Source: Burkholderia latens (lineage in GTDB: Bacteria; Pseudomonadota; Gammaproteobacteria; Burkholderiales; Burkholderiaceae). From it: 64,000 nt of DNA. Each line of letters starts with the position of its first letter. Position 1 is the first letter of the stretch. Shown piece after piece: positions 18,820 through 27,567 of the stretch. The notes under the pieces are model-generated. The model was not told where the DNA came from and did no database searches. It saw only the letters and a list, made by a program, of their open reading frames with translations. The stretch covers positions 1,178,001 through 1,242,000 of the forward strand of contig NZ_CP013435.1 of assembly GCF_001718795.1 (NCBI RefSeq). The letters run 5' to 3'. The translations under genes were made by a program, and so were the position numbers.

Positions 18820-20160
18820 ATGAACGCACAAGAAGCCAATTTCGACGGACTCGTCGGCCCGACCCACAACTACGCCGGGCTGTCGTTCGGCAACGTGGCG
18901 TCGCTGAACAACGAGAAGTCGGCCGCGAATCCGAAGGCGGCCGCGAAACAGGGGCTGCGCAAGATGAAGCAGCTCGCGGATCTCGGCTTCGCGCAAGGCG
19001 TGCTGCCGCCGCAGGAGCGACCGTCGCTGCGCCTGTTGCGCGAGCTCGGCTTCTCCGGCAAGGACGCGGACGTGATCGCGAAGGCCGCGAAGCAGGCGCC
19101 CGAACTGCTCGCCGCCGCGAGCTCGGCGTCGGCGATGTGGACCGCGAACGCGGCGACCGTCAGCCCGTCGGCCGACACCAGCGACGGCCGCGTGCATTTC
19201 ACGCCGGCCAACCTGTGCAGCAAGCTGCATCGTGCGATCGAGCATGAAGCGACGCGCCGCACGCTGTCGACGTTGTTCGCGGACCCCGCGCGTTTCGCGG
19301 TGCACGACGCGCTGACGGGCACGCCGGCGCTCGGCGACGAAGGCGCGGCGAACCACACGCGCTTTTGCGCCGAATACGGCAAGCCGGGCGTCGAATTCTT
19401 CGTGTACGGCCGCGCCGAATACCGCCGCGGGCCGGAGCCGAAGCGCTTCCCCGCGCGCCAGACGTTCGAGGCGAGCCGCGCGGTCGCACATCGCCACGGG
19501 CTCGCGGAAGAAGCGACGGTCTATGCGCAGCAGGATCCGGACGTGATCGATGCGGGCGTGTTCCACAACGACGTGATCTCGGTCGGCAACCGCGACACGC
19601 TGTTCACGCACGAGCGTGCGTTCGTCAACAAGCAGGCAATCTACGACACGCTGACGGCCGCGCTCGATGCGCGCGGCGCGCGGCTGAACGTGATCGAGGT
19701 GCCCGATGCGGCGGTGAGCGTGAACGACGCCGTCACGTCCTATCTGTTCAACAGCCAGCTGCTGTCGCGCGCGGACGGCTCGCAGGTGCTCGTCGTGCCG
19801 CAGGAGTGCCGCGAGAACGCGAACGTCGCCGCTTATCTCGACCGGCTCGCGGCCGGCAACGGCCCGATTCGCGACGTACTTGTGTTCGACCTGCGCGAAA
19901 GCATGAAGAACGGCGGCGGCCCCGCGTGCCTGCGCCTGCGCGTCGTGCTGAACGACGCCGAGCGTGCGGCCGTCACGTCGAACGTGTGGATCAACGACAC
20001 GCTGTTCGCGTCGCTCGACGCGTGGATCGACAAGCACTACCGCGATCGTCTCGCGCCGGAAGACCTCGCCGATCCGGCACTGCTCGAAGAATCGCGCACG
20101 GCCCTCGACGAGCTCACGCAGATCCTGCGCGTGGGATCGCTGTATGACTTCCAGCGCTGA
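18820..20160 (+). CDS. astB: N-succinylarginine dihydrolase AstB
   Basis: A 446-residue enzyme of the amidinotransferase-like pentein fold that splits N2-succinylarginine into succinylornithine, two ammonia and CO2, the second AST step. The start [19 protein letters not shown] is the family signature. Catalytic residues can be placed as E174 (LGDEGAANH), H249 (GVFHNDV) and the nucleophile C370 in [12 protein letters not shown]. The start is the ATG at 18820, preceded by GAGGGAACGACG. The coding region runs 17 bases into the start of astE, which lies in another frame. Complete and of standard length. Confidence 0.95.
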   Translation: MNAQEANFDGLVGPTHNYAGLSFGNVASLNNEKSAANPKAAAKQGLRKMKQLADLGFAQGVLPPQERPSLRLLRELGFSGKDADVIAKAAKQAPELLAAASSASAMWTANAATVSPSADTSDGRVHFTPANLCSKLHRAIEHEATRRTLSTLFADPARFAVHDALTGTPALGDEGAANHTRFCAEYGKPGVEFFVYGRAEYRRGPEPKRFPARQTFEASRAVAHRHGLAEEATVYAQQDPDVIDAGVFHNDVISVGNRDTLFTHERAFVNKQAIYDTLTAALDARGARLNVIEVPDAAVSVNDAVTSYLFNSQLLSRADGSQVLVVPQECRENANVAAYLDRLAAGNGPIRDVLVFDLRESMKNGGGPACLRLRVVLNDAERAAVTSNVWINDTLFASLDAWIDKHYRDRLAPEDLADPALLEESRTALDELTQILRVGSLYDFQR

Positions 20161-21217
20161 GTCGCGCATGCCGGCGGCCGCGCTGCTCGACGACTTCCTC
20201 GCGTTCACGCTCGCGGGCGATGCGCCGGCCGTCACGGACGGCGCGTGTGCGAACGGCGCGGTACGCTGGCAATGGCGCGGCGACGGGCTGCTCGCGCTCG
20301 AGCCGGGTGCGCGCGATACCGGTGACGCCGCGCGTGCGAGCGTGCTCGTGTCGGCCGGCGTGCACGGCGACGAGACCGCGCCGATCGAACTGCTGTCGAT
20401 GCTCGTGCACGACATCGCCGCCGGCACGTTGCCGCTCGCGTGCCGGCTGCTCGTCGTGCTCGGCAACGTGCCGGCGATGCGTGCGGACACACGCTATCTC
20501 GACGACGACCTGAACCGGCTGTTCGGCGGCCGTCACGCGCAGGTGCCGGCGAGCCGCGAAGCGCCGCGCGCCGCGCAGCTCGAAGACGCGGCCGCCGCAT
20601 TCTTCGCGGCGGCGCCGGCGGGCAGCGCGCGCTGGCACATCGACATGCACACGGCGATTCGCGCATCGGTGTTCGAGCAATTCGCGCTGCTGCCCCACAC
20701 GGGCTCGCCGCCGACGCGCGCAATGGTCGAATGGCTCGGCGATGCGCGCATCGCCGCCGTGCTGCTGCATACCGCGAAGGGCAACACGTACTCGCATTTC
20801 ACGGCCGAGCACTGCGGCGCGCTTGCATGCACGCTCGAACTCGGCAAGGTTCGGCCGTTCGGCCAGAACGACCTCAGCCGGTTCGCGCCGGCCGATCGTG
20901 CGGTGCGCAAGCTCGTGTCGGGCAACCGGGGTGACGCCGCCGAAGAGGGCGACCGTCCGCCGTTGCCGCGCGTGTTTACCGTGATCGATCAGATCACGAA
21001 GCGCAGCGATGCGCTCGAGCTGTTCGTCGCCGCCGACGTCGCGAACTTCACGGCGTTCCCGCGCGGCACCGTGCTCGCGCAAGACGGCGAGTATCGCTAC
21101 ACGGTCAAGCACGACGAGGAGCGGATCGTCTTTCCGAATCCGGCCGTAAAGCCGGGGTTGCGCGCGGGCCTGCTCGTCGTCGACACGACGCGCGACACGC
21201 TCGCCGCGCTCGTCTGA
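20144..21217 (+). CDS. astE: Succinylglutamate desuccinylase AstE
   Basis: A 357-residue zinc amidohydrolase of the succinylglutamate desuccinylase/aspartoacylase family; it releases succinate and glutamate in the last AST step. The zinc ligands are visible: H74 and E77 in [11 protein letters not shown] and H169 in HIDMHTAIR; the catalytic glutamate is expected in [12 protein letters not shown]. The start at 20144 overlaps the end of astB by 17 bases; an alternative ATG at 20168 lies just after the astB stop, and neither has a strong ribosome site, so the exact N-terminus is uncertain by eight residues. It closes the operon. Confidence 0.92.
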   Translation: MTSSAESRMPAAALLDDFLAFTLAGDAPAVTDGACANGAVRWQWRGDGLLALEPGARDTGDAARASVLVSAGVHGDETAPIELLSMLVHDIAAGTLPLACRLLVVLGNVPAMRADTRYLDDDLNRLFGGRHAQVPASREAPRAAQLEDAAAAFFAAAPAGSARWHIDMHTAIRASVFEQFALLPHTGSPPTRAMVEWLGDARIAAVLLHTAKGNTYSHFTAEHCGALACTLELGKVRPFGQNDLSRFAPADRAVRKLVSGNRGDAAEEGDRPPLPRVFTVIDQITKRSDALELFVAADVANFTAFPRGTVLAQDGEYRYTVKHDEERIVFPNPAVKPGLRAGLLVVDTTRDTLAALV

Positions 21218-21570
21218 ACGTGGCCGCTCGCGCGCGGCCGCGGCGGCCCGCAGCCCGCGCAGCGCGTCCCCGATGTTCGTGTTCGCGGGGAGCGCGGCCG
21301 CCACGCCGGCAGCTTATACGGCGCGCTTGCGTATTTGCGACATCGTCTTGCAAGTTCGCCGAGCGCGGCCGGTGACGCCGGCACCCGCAGCGCACCATCG
21401 GAGGCCGGCCGCCGCTTTCCCATGCCGGGCCGCGCGGATTGGTACAATCGCGGCCTTGCGGCTGTTGCGCCGCATCAAGGCGCGGCATCGCGATTGCGGG
21501 TGTCATTCGACCCTGCAATGATGCATGCGCCCGTAGTTCCGGAACATTCGAGTATCGAGGAGAACACCTG
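21218..21570. other. 353-bp gap between astE and the binding-protein gene
   Basis: No gene is supported. A TACAAT hexamer at about 21443-21448 (within TTGGTACAATCGCGG) is a plausible sigma-70 -10 box for the rightward binding-protein gene, although I cannot pair it with a convincing -35. The large separation suggests the binding protein has its own promoter, allowing higher expression than the AST enzymes. Confidence 0.35.
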
Positions 21571-22365
21571 ATGAAGTTGGATTGGCGTAAAGTGGCCGCG
21601 CACGCGGTAGTGGCGGCATCGGCCGTGGCGGCAGGCAGCGCGATGGCAGCGGATCTGAAGGAGCTCCGCTTCGGCGTCGAGGCCTCGTACGCGCCGTTCG
21701 AATACAAGACGCCCGACGGCAAGCTGACCGGCTTCGACATCGACATCGGCAACGCGGTGTGCGCGAAGCTGAAGACGAAGTGCGTGTGGGTCGAGAACGA
21801 TTTCGACGGCCTGATCCCCGCGCTGCAGGCGCGCAAGTTCGACGCGATCAACTCGGACATGACGATCACCGACCAGCGCAAGCACGCGATCGCATTCACC
21901 GATCCGATCTACACGATCCCGAACCAGCTGATCGCCAAGCAGGGCAGCGGCCTGCTGCCGACGCCGCAATCGCTGAAGGGCAAGCGCGTCGGCGTGCTGC
22001 AGGGCACGATCCAGGAAGCGTACGCGAAGAAGAAGTGGGCGCCGGCCGGCGTCGAAGTCGTGCCGTACCAGACGCAGGATCTCGCGTATGCCGACCTGAA
22101 GTCGGGCCGTCTCGACGCGACGTTCCAGGATTCGGAAGCGGGCTCGAAGGGGTTCCTGTCGAAGCCGCAAGGCCAGGGCTTCGGCTTTGCCGGCGGCACG
22201 GTCAGCGATGCCGAGATCCTCGGCTCGGGCGTCGGCTTCGGCCTGCGCAAGAACGACGCGGCGTTGAAGACCGCGCTCGATCAGGCGTTGAAGGATCTGA
22301 AGGCGGACGGCACGATCGACGCCCTCGCGAAGAAGTACTTCAGCGTGCCGGTCACGCTCAAGTAA
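21571..22365 (+). CDS. Periplasmic lysine/arginine/ornithine-binding protein
   Basis: A 264-residue periplasmic solute-binding protein of family 3 (HisJ/ArgT/AotJ type). The signal peptide runs to about residue 26 (core VVAASAVAAGSAMAA). The mature start LKELRFGVEASYAPFEYKTPDGKLTGFDIDIG is diagnostic, as are the ligand-loop segments NSDMTITDQRKHAIAFTDP and the paired Cys near residue 63-70 (CAKLKTKC) seen in HisJ and ArgT. It binds basic amino acids and delivers them to a HisQMP-type permease; the only one in the window is about 10 kb upstream. The start at 21571 has a CGAGGAGA site 8-15 bases before it. A hairpin terminator follows. Which of arginine, ornithine, lysine or histidine it prefers cannot be read from the sequence. 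Confidence 0.9.
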   Translation: MKLDWRKVAAHAVVAASAVAAGSAMAADLKELRFGVEASYAPFEYKTPDGKLTGFDIDIGNAVCAKLKTKCVWVENDFDGLIPALQARKFDAINSDMTITDQRKHAIAFTDPIYTIPNQLIAKQGSGLLPTPQSLKGKRVGVLQGTIQEAYAKKKWAPAGVEVVPYQTQDLAYADLKSGRLDATFQDSEAGSKGFLSKPQGQGFGFAGGTVSDAEILGSGVGFGLRKNDAALKTALDQALKDLKADGTIDALAKKYFSVPVTLK

Positions 22366-22391
22366 GCGTTTCGATCCTTCGTACGATGCAG

Positions 22392-22417
22392 CCGGCCGCC
22401 TTCGCGGCCGGTTTGCT
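22392..22417 (+). terminator. Terminator after the binding-protein gene
   Basis: An 8-bp GC stem (CCGGCCGC at 22392-22399, GCGGCCGG at 22404-22411) with a CTTC loop, followed by TTTGCTTT. It sits 26 bp after the stop codon and ahead of the convergent HDOD gene. Confidence 0.7.
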
Positions 22418-22471
22418 TTGGGGCCGCGGATGTTCGGCGTGCGCCGGCCGGCGGGCGGGCCGCCACGCGCA

Positions 22472-23992
22472 TTACGCCGGTTGCGCGGGGAAGAACCGTC
22501 CGAGTTCGCGCGCGAGTTCGTTGAGCACGCTCATCTCCTGCTGCGTGATCTTGCGCGCGGGCTGCGCGCCGGCCCAGTCGCCGTACAGCAGCGCGACGGT
22601 CGACGTGCCTGCCCGCACCGGCAGCAGCACGAACGCGCGCGTATCGGGCAGCGCTTCGAGATACCACGCGGGCAGCCGTTTGACCATCTTCGGGTCCTGC
22701 GCCTGCTCGATGAAAATGCCGACCGAGTTCGTGATCGCGAGATGGAACACGTCCGGCTCGAAGCGCTCGTCGAACGCGAGCCGGTCGAGCGCCGCGTCGA
22801 CGTCCGGCCCGAAGCCGAGACGCGCGGCGAACGTGCCGTCGCCGCGGCGCACGAACATCACGGTACGCGTGAACGCGAGGCCCGCGAGCAGGCTCTCCGA
22901 CGCAAGCGCGAGCACCGGTGTCAGCACGTGCTCGGACGGCAGCGCGCGCAGGTCGGCGAGGCCGGCTTCGAGGCACGCCTCGGGTTCGGTCTGCGCGCGC
23001 GCGATCGCGTCCGCGTTCGCGCGCAGTTCGACGATCTCGCGCATCACGGTGTCGCTGGCTTCCTCGCGTGCGAGCCGATTCGCGATTTCGACCAGTTCGT
23101 CGGCCTCGATCTCCAGCTCCGCGCCGTAATGCTGTGCGAGCGCCGCGATGTGCGCGTCGCGCTGCGGGCTCTCCGGCATCGTCAGCGCGCCCGCGACATC
23201 GGTCGAGCAGCGGCTCACGGCACGCAGCCAGTGCACTCGCTCGGAGCTGTCGTCGGCGTGTGCGTCACGCGGCCGCCGGGGATCGTCGCGATCGTCGTCG
23301 TCGTCCGCGCCGCCAGCGTCCGCCCGGCGGTCGTTGCCGTCCGACATCCCCGCGCGGATCACGTCCGGCAGCCGCCAGCTCGCGGCGGCCTCGACACCGA
23401 TCTCTTCGAAGCTGACGCCCAGCACGTCGACGCACGCGGCCGCATCGTCGCCGTCCAGCTCGGCTGCGCGGCGGCGGATCCGGTCCCATTCGCTGTCGAG
23501 ATAACAGACGACGAGCAGCTTGCCGACCTGGCGCATCAGCGTGCAAACGACGGCTTCCTCACCGCCGCGCAGCTCCGCGTGCTCGGTCAGCTTGCGCGCG
23601 ACGCAGCCGGACAGCAGCGCGCGATTCAGCTCCAGTTTCGCGTCGATGCGGCGCGGCGTGCTCTGGTGGAAATGGTCGACCAGCTTCAGCCCGACGACGA
23701 GATGGCCGACGGTGTCCATGCCGAGCACCATCAGCGCGCGCGTGACCGTCGTGATGTTGCCGCCGAACGCCATGTACATCGCGGAATTCGCGAGCCGCAG
23801 CACTTTCTGCGTGAGCGCGAAATCGGACAGCACGACGCGCACGAGCGCGGTGAAGTCGAGATCGTCGTTCTTCATCGCGGCCATCGTTGCGCGCAGCGAT
23901 TCCGACAGCAGCGGGAAGTCGCCCCGTTCGTTCATCCGGGCCCACAGCTTGTCGAGCAGCGCCGTGCGGGGCAGGTGTGCGGTGATTGACAT
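22472..23992 (-). CDS. HDOD-domain signalling protein with C-terminal GAF-like region
   Basis: A 506-residue cytoplasmic protein. The N-terminal roughly 210 residues form an HDOD domain, the HD-related output domain often found with c-di-GMP systems (FPLLSESLRATMAAM, LSDFALTQKVLRLANSAMY, TVTRALMVLGMDTV are typical helices). Between about residues 222 and 255 there is a strongly acidic and arginine-rich linker. The C-terminal part (about 350-500) resembles a GAF sensor (FVLLPVRAGTSTVALLYGDW). HDOD proteins regulate motility, biofilm or virulence genes in several proteobacteria, but no target can be deduced here. It starts 27 bp after the stop of the EAL gene on the same strand, so the pair is likely one operon. 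Confidence 0.85.
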   Translation of the reverse strand: MSITAHLPRTALLDKLWARMNERGDFPLLSESLRATMAAMKNDDLDFTALVRVVLSDFALTQKVLRLANSAMYMAFGGNITTVTRALMVLGMDTVGHLVVGLKLVDHFHQSTPRRIDAKLELNRALLSGCVARKLTEHAELRGGEEAVVCTLMRQVGKLLVVCYLDSEWDRIRRRAAELDGDDAAACVDVLGVSFEEIGVEAAASWRLPDVIRAGMSDGNDRRADAGGADDDDDRDDPRRPRDAHADDSSERVHWLRAVSRCSTDVAGALTMPESPQRDAHIAALAQHYGAELEIEADELVEIANRLAREEASDTVMREIVELRANADAIARAQTEPEACLEAGLADLRALPSEHVLTPVLALASESLLAGLAFTRTVMFVRRGDGTFAARLGFGPDVDAALDRLAFDERFEPDVFHLAITNSVGIFIEQAQDPKMVKRLPAWYLEALPDTRAFVLLPVRAGTSTVALLYGDWAGAQPARKITQQEMSVLNELARELGRFFPAQPA

Positions 23993-24019
23993 ACGGATTC
24001 GTCCGGTTCGCCGTGCGCG

Positions 24020-25852
24020 TCAGGCGGCGTGCAGGCGCAGTTGCTGCGCTTCGAAGCGCCGTGCGAGCTCTTCGGAAGGCAGCGCCTGGCAGACGAGCCA
24101 GCCCTGGATGTGATTGCAGCCCATCTCCGTCAGTAGCTCGCGTTGCGCTTCCGTCTCGACGCCTTCCGCGACGAGCTCGAGGTCGAGCGTCTGCGCGAGG
24201 CCGACCACGGCCGATACGATCGCGCGGTCGTTGCGCGACGTCAGCAGATTCTCGACGAAGCTGCGATCGATCTTCAGCTTCGCGAGCGGGAAGCGCTGCA
24301 GATAAGCGAGGCTCGAATAGCCGGTGCCGAAATCGTCGATCGCGAAACGGATGCCGAGCTCGGTCAATTCCTCGAGCAGCGCCTTGGCTTGCGCGGGATC
24401 ATGCATCAGCAGGCTTTCGGTGATTTCGAGCACGATGCGGCGCGGGTCGATGCCCGTCAGCGCGATCGCCTCGCGCACGCTCTGCGTGAAGCGCGGGTCG
24501 CGAAACTGCTGCGGCGACACGTTGACGGCCACGTACTGCAGCGCGAGCCCCTGGCTGTCCCACGCGACGAGCTGCATGCACGCGGCCTTGAGCACCCAGT
24601 TGCCGAGGTAGTTGATCAAGCCGATCGATTCGGCGAGCGGTATGAAAGTGGCCGGCGGAACGAGCCCGTGCACCGGATGACGCCAGCGGATCAGTGCCTC
24701 GACGCCGACCACCGCACCCGACTGGCTGCGCGTGATCGGCTGGAAGTGCAGCGAAAACTCGCCGTTGCGCACGCCGTCGTACAGGTCGGCCTCGAGCTTG
24801 AGCCGTTCGGCGTCGGCCGGATCGTCGACCGGCGCATGAAACGCGAGCGCATTGCCGCCCGACGCCTTCGCCTGCGCGAGCGCATGGTCGGCGCGACGCA
24901 GCAGCGGGCTGTGATGCTGAGCGCGGTGCGGCGCCGCGCGTTCGTCCGGGTACAGCGCGATGCCGATGCTCGCGGACAAATGGACGGTCTGCCCCTGGTA
25001 CACGTAAGGTTCGCGCACGGCGGCCTGCAGCCTGCGCGCGAGTGCGTCGGCGGCGTCGCTGGCGCGCGCGCGGTCGGGGGCGGTGAACACGATCGCGAAC
25101 TTGTCGCTCGCGACACGCGCGAGCTGCTCGTCGGACGTAACCAGCGCCTGCAGCCGCTGCGCGGTCTGGCGCAGCAGCGCATCGCCGGCGTCGTAGCCAA
25201 GCGCGCGATTGATGCGCTGGTAGTCGTCGAGGTCGAGCAGCAGCAGCGCGGCGCAGGTGCCGGCCGCGTCGGCGGCCTGCTGCGCACGCATCAGCGCGGG
25301 CACAAGCGCGGACAGGTTGTCGAGCCCCGTCATCGGATCGTGGTGCATCTCGTACGTGAGCCGCGCCTCGAGCGCGCGCCACGCGGATACGTCGAACGCG
25401 GCGATCGCGAAGCCGTCGACGCCGTGGTGGCGGCTCTTGAACGCACGGATTTCGACATCGAGCGGGTACGTGAGCGACTTGACGATGCACAGCGTCGTCT
25501 TCTCGACCTGACCCGAGCGCGCGGCGCGTGCAAGCAAGCCTTCGAGCGCCGCGGTATCCTGTTCCGCGATCAGGTCGCGCAGCGTCAGCGTGTGCAGGTA
25601 GTCGCGGTGGTAGCCGATGAAGCGCAGGCTCGCATCGGATACGTACAGGAAGCGCAGCTCGCGGTCGACGTGCGCGAGGAAGTCCACCGTGCCGACCGTC
25701 TGTTCCAGCCAGTTCCGCACGGTATCGTCGCGACGCGGCGCGCCGGCGCGCGCAGGCATCAGCGCGCCGCCTGACCAGGCGAAGCGGCGCAGCGTATGCA
25801 AGGCGCTGCGCCAGGAGCCCTTGCGTGGCGTCTGTTTCCTGTTGGCTTCCAT
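24020..25852 (-). CDS. c-di-GMP phosphodiesterase (PAS, degenerate GGDEF, EAL)
   Basis: A 610-residue signalling protein without clear membrane segments. A PAS domain lies at about residues 45-160, a GGDEF domain at 165-335 and an EAL domain at 345-595. The GGDEF site is replaced by ASDKF (248-252), so diguanylate cyclase activity is unlikely; the domain may bind GTP or act structurally. The EAL domain looks active: E385-A386-L387 in VEALIRWRHP, NVSPQQF, EITES, DDFGTGYSSL, KIDRSFV and EGVETE are all present. It should therefore hydrolyse c-di-GMP to pGpG. The gene is upstream of, and probably co-transcribed with, the HDOD gene. It is divergent from the peroxiredoxin gene across a region with notable palindromes. 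Confidence 0.92.
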   Translation of the reverse strand: MEANRKQTPRKGSWRSALHTLRRFAWSGGALMPARAGAPRRDDTVRNWLEQTVGTVDFLAHVDRELRFLYVSDASLRFIGYHRDYLHTLTLRDLIAEQDTAALEGLLARAARSGQVEKTTLCIVKSLTYPLDVEIRAFKSRHHGVDGFAIAAFDVSAWRALEARLTYEMHHDPMTGLDNLSALVPALMRAQQAADAAGTCAALLLLDLDDYQRINRALGYDAGDALLRQTAQRLQALVTSDEQLARVASDKFAIVFTAPDRARASDAADALARRLQAAVREPYVYQGQTVHLSASIGIALYPDERAAPHRAQHHSPLLRRADHALAQAKASGGNALAFHAPVDDPADAERLKLEADLYDGVRNGEFSLHFQPITRSQSGAVVGVEALIRWRHPVHGLVPPATFIPLAESIGLINYLGNWVLKAACMQLVAWDSQGLALQYVAVNVSPQQFRDPRFTQSVREAIALTGIDPRRIVLEITESLLMHDPAQAKALLEELTELGIRFAIDDFGTGYSSLAYLQRFPLAKLKIDRSFVENLLTSRNDRAIVSAVVGLAQTLDLELVAEGVETEAQRELLTEMGCNHIQGWLVCQALPSEELARRFEAQQLRLHAA

Positions 25853-25891
25853 GTTTCTCGCTGACGATTAGGGCTGGAACCGGTTGTCCGG

Positions 25892-25962
25892 AAAGATTAA
25901 CGGCAGCTTGCGCGGAATCTTTAACCGGCCGGCGGCAACGTGGGGCGCTGCCGCCGGCCGGT
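25892..25962. promoter_or_regulatory. Two inverted repeats in a divergent promoter region
   Basis: AAAGATT (25892-25898) and AATCTTT (25916-25922) form a 7-bp inverted repeat with a 17-bp spacer. Next to it, ACCGGCCGGCGGCA (25924-25937) and its exact complement (25949-25962) form a 14-bp perfect stem with an 11-base loop. They lie between the EAL gene (start 25852, leftward) and the peroxiredoxin gene (start 26039, rightward). There is no T run, so the long stem is not a typical terminator. Confidence 0.5.
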
Positions 25963-26038
25963 CATGCATCCCGGTGTTCGACACGCGAACGCCGGTGTGG
26001 CCTACTTCGGGCTGACTTTATAAGAAATGAGGACGCAG

Positions 26039-26590
26039 ATGAAGCGAAAACTATGGGCGGGCGCCGCGGCGGCGCTGCTGGTTGCCGGTCATGCAGTGGT
26101 TGCACAGGCGCAACTGAAGTCGGGCGATCCGGCGCCCCGGTTCACGACGCAGGCGTCGCTGGGCGGCAAGACCTACACGTACTCGCTCGCCGATGCGCTG
26201 AAGCACGGGCCGGTGGTGCTGTATTTCTATCCGGCCGCGTTCACGAAGGGCTGCACGATCGAGGCGCATGCGTTCGCGGATGCGGTCGATCGTTACAAGG
26301 CTTACGGGGCGACGGTGATCGGCGTATCGGCCGACAACATCGATACGCTGACGAAGTTCTCGGTGAGCGAGTGCCGCAGCAAGTTCCCGGTCGCGGCCGA
26401 TCCGGACGCGAAGATCATCCGCGAATACGACGCGAAGCTGCCCGCGCTCGATCGCGCGAACCGCGTGTCGTACGTAATTTCGCCGGAAGGGAAGGTGTTG
26501 TACGAATACACGAGCCTGTCGCCGGACAAGCACGTCGAGAACACGCTCGCCGCGGTGAAGGCGTGGGCCGACGCGCATCCGAAGCCGTGA
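26039..26590 (+). CDS. Exported peroxiredoxin (AhpC/TSA, BCP-like)
   Basis: A 183-residue thioredoxin-fold peroxidase that should reduce peroxides with a thiol partner. I chose the ATG at 26039 because AGGA lies upstream at good spacing; the ATG at 26027 adds four residues. A signal peptide (MKRKLWAGAAAALLVAGH..., cleavage near residue 25 after AQAQ) points to the periplasm, unusual for BCP-type enzymes, which are mostly cytoplasmic. The active site is FYPAAFTKGCTIEA with peroxidatic C72; a second cysteine, C112, in SVSECRSKF may be resolving. VIGVSADNIDTLTKFS fits the family. The gene stands alone. Confidence 0.88.
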   Translation: MKRKLWAGAAAALLVAGHAVVAQAQLKSGDPAPRFTTQASLGGKTYTYSLADALKHGPVVLYFYPAAFTKGCTIEAHAFADAVDRYKAYGATVIGVSADNIDTLTKFSVSECRSKFPVAADPDAKIIREYDAKLPALDRANRVSYVISPEGKVLYEYTSLSPDKHVENTLAAVKAWADAHPKP

Positions 26591-26616
26591 GTCGCGAGCA
26601 GTAAGCCTATAGTAAA

Positions 26617-26637
26617 GCGGCCCGCATCGCGGGCCGC
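26617..26637 (-). terminator. Probable terminator between convergent genes
   Basis: GCGGCCCGC (26617-26625) pairs with GCGGGCCGC (26629-26637) across a 3-base loop. Read leftward it is followed by TTTACTATA, so it best serves the leftward Rossmann-fold gene, 42 bp after its stop; the rightward peroxiredoxin gene may share it. Confidence 0.55.
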
Positions 26638-26679
26638 CGGCACGACGAAACGCGCGGCCGCGATAGCCGCGCGCATCGG

Positions 26680-27306
26680 TCATGCGCGCAACGCCTGTTC
26701 GATCGGCACGCTGCCGCCGACGAAGCCGATGACCTTGCGGGAAATGCCGAGCTTGATCGCCTCGATCGCGGCCCACGCGACATCCTGGCGCGACACCGGC
26801 GGCGCCGCGTCGAGCCGCTCCTCGGTCAGCGCGATCTTGCCGACGCCCGGGCCGTCCGCGAGCGGGCCGGGCCGCAGGATCACGTAATCGATGCCCGACG
26901 CGATCACGCGCTCGTCGCCATCGCGCTTCATCTGCGAATAATGGCGCAGTGCGCCGCTGCGTTCCGGCCAGTAAGCGGTCAGCGAGCTGATCACGACCAG
27001 CTTCTGCACGTTGTACGCGAGCGCATGCTCGGCCGCGCGCGCGACCGCGTCGCGGTCGATCTGCTCCTCTTCGGTCGCGCCTTCCGATTCGGCCGAGCCG
27101 GCCGCGTAGATCACGTGCGTGACGCCCTGGAACGCGTGCGAGAAATCGCCCGTCAGATCGGCCTCGACGACCTTTGCGCCCGGCAGCGTATAGCCGTGCC
27201 GGCGCACCAGCGCAGTGACCTCGAATTCCGGCTGCTTGAGCAGCAGATCCGCGCAGGCCTGGCCCGTGCGGCCGGTCGCGCCAATCAGCAGTACCTTCGT
27301 CGTCAT
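26680..27306 (-). CDS. NAD(P)-binding Rossmann-fold oxidoreductase (SDR, atypical)
   Basis: A 208-residue atypical short-chain dehydrogenase of the NAD(P)H-binding/BVR-B-like group. The dinucleotide motif is LLIGATGRTGQACADLL at the N-terminus. VTHVIYAAGS and KLVVISSLTAYWPERSG follow the usual beta strands, and DYVILRPGPLADGPG is the typical late segment of these YwnB/YhfK-like proteins. The start at 27306 (MTTKVLLIG) is supported by a GAGGAG site; the frame extends another 20 codons without family similarity. Substrate unknown. It is divergent from the NYN-domain gene. Confidence 0.85.
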   Translation of the reverse strand: MTTKVLLIGATGRTGQACADLLLKQPEFEVTALVRRHGYTLPGAKVVEADLTGDFSHAFQGVTHVIYAAGSAESEGATEEEQIDRDAVARAAEHALAYNVQKLVVISSLTAYWPERSGALRHYSQMKRDGDERVIASGIDYVILRPGPLADGPGVGKIALTEERLDAAPPVSRQDVAWAAIEAIKLGISRKVIGFVGGSVPIEQALRA

Positions 27307-27567
27307 GAAACCGCTCCTCGCTCGATGCGTCATCCATCCAGATAGGGACGGACGACCGATACTCAAGTGTATGTCGATTTGGGCCGACGGCGCGCGGGTA
27401 ATTGGGGCGATACCACTGCGCGCTCGCTGCCACGCGGCGCGGCGCCCCGCCGGCCGCGCCGTCGCATGCGCCGATTGCGGGATCGCTGCGCCGACCGGCT
27501 ATCATGTGCGCGATGCATTTTTCGCCGCTACGCAATACAACGCGGCGGCCAACCGGTTGGAGTACAC

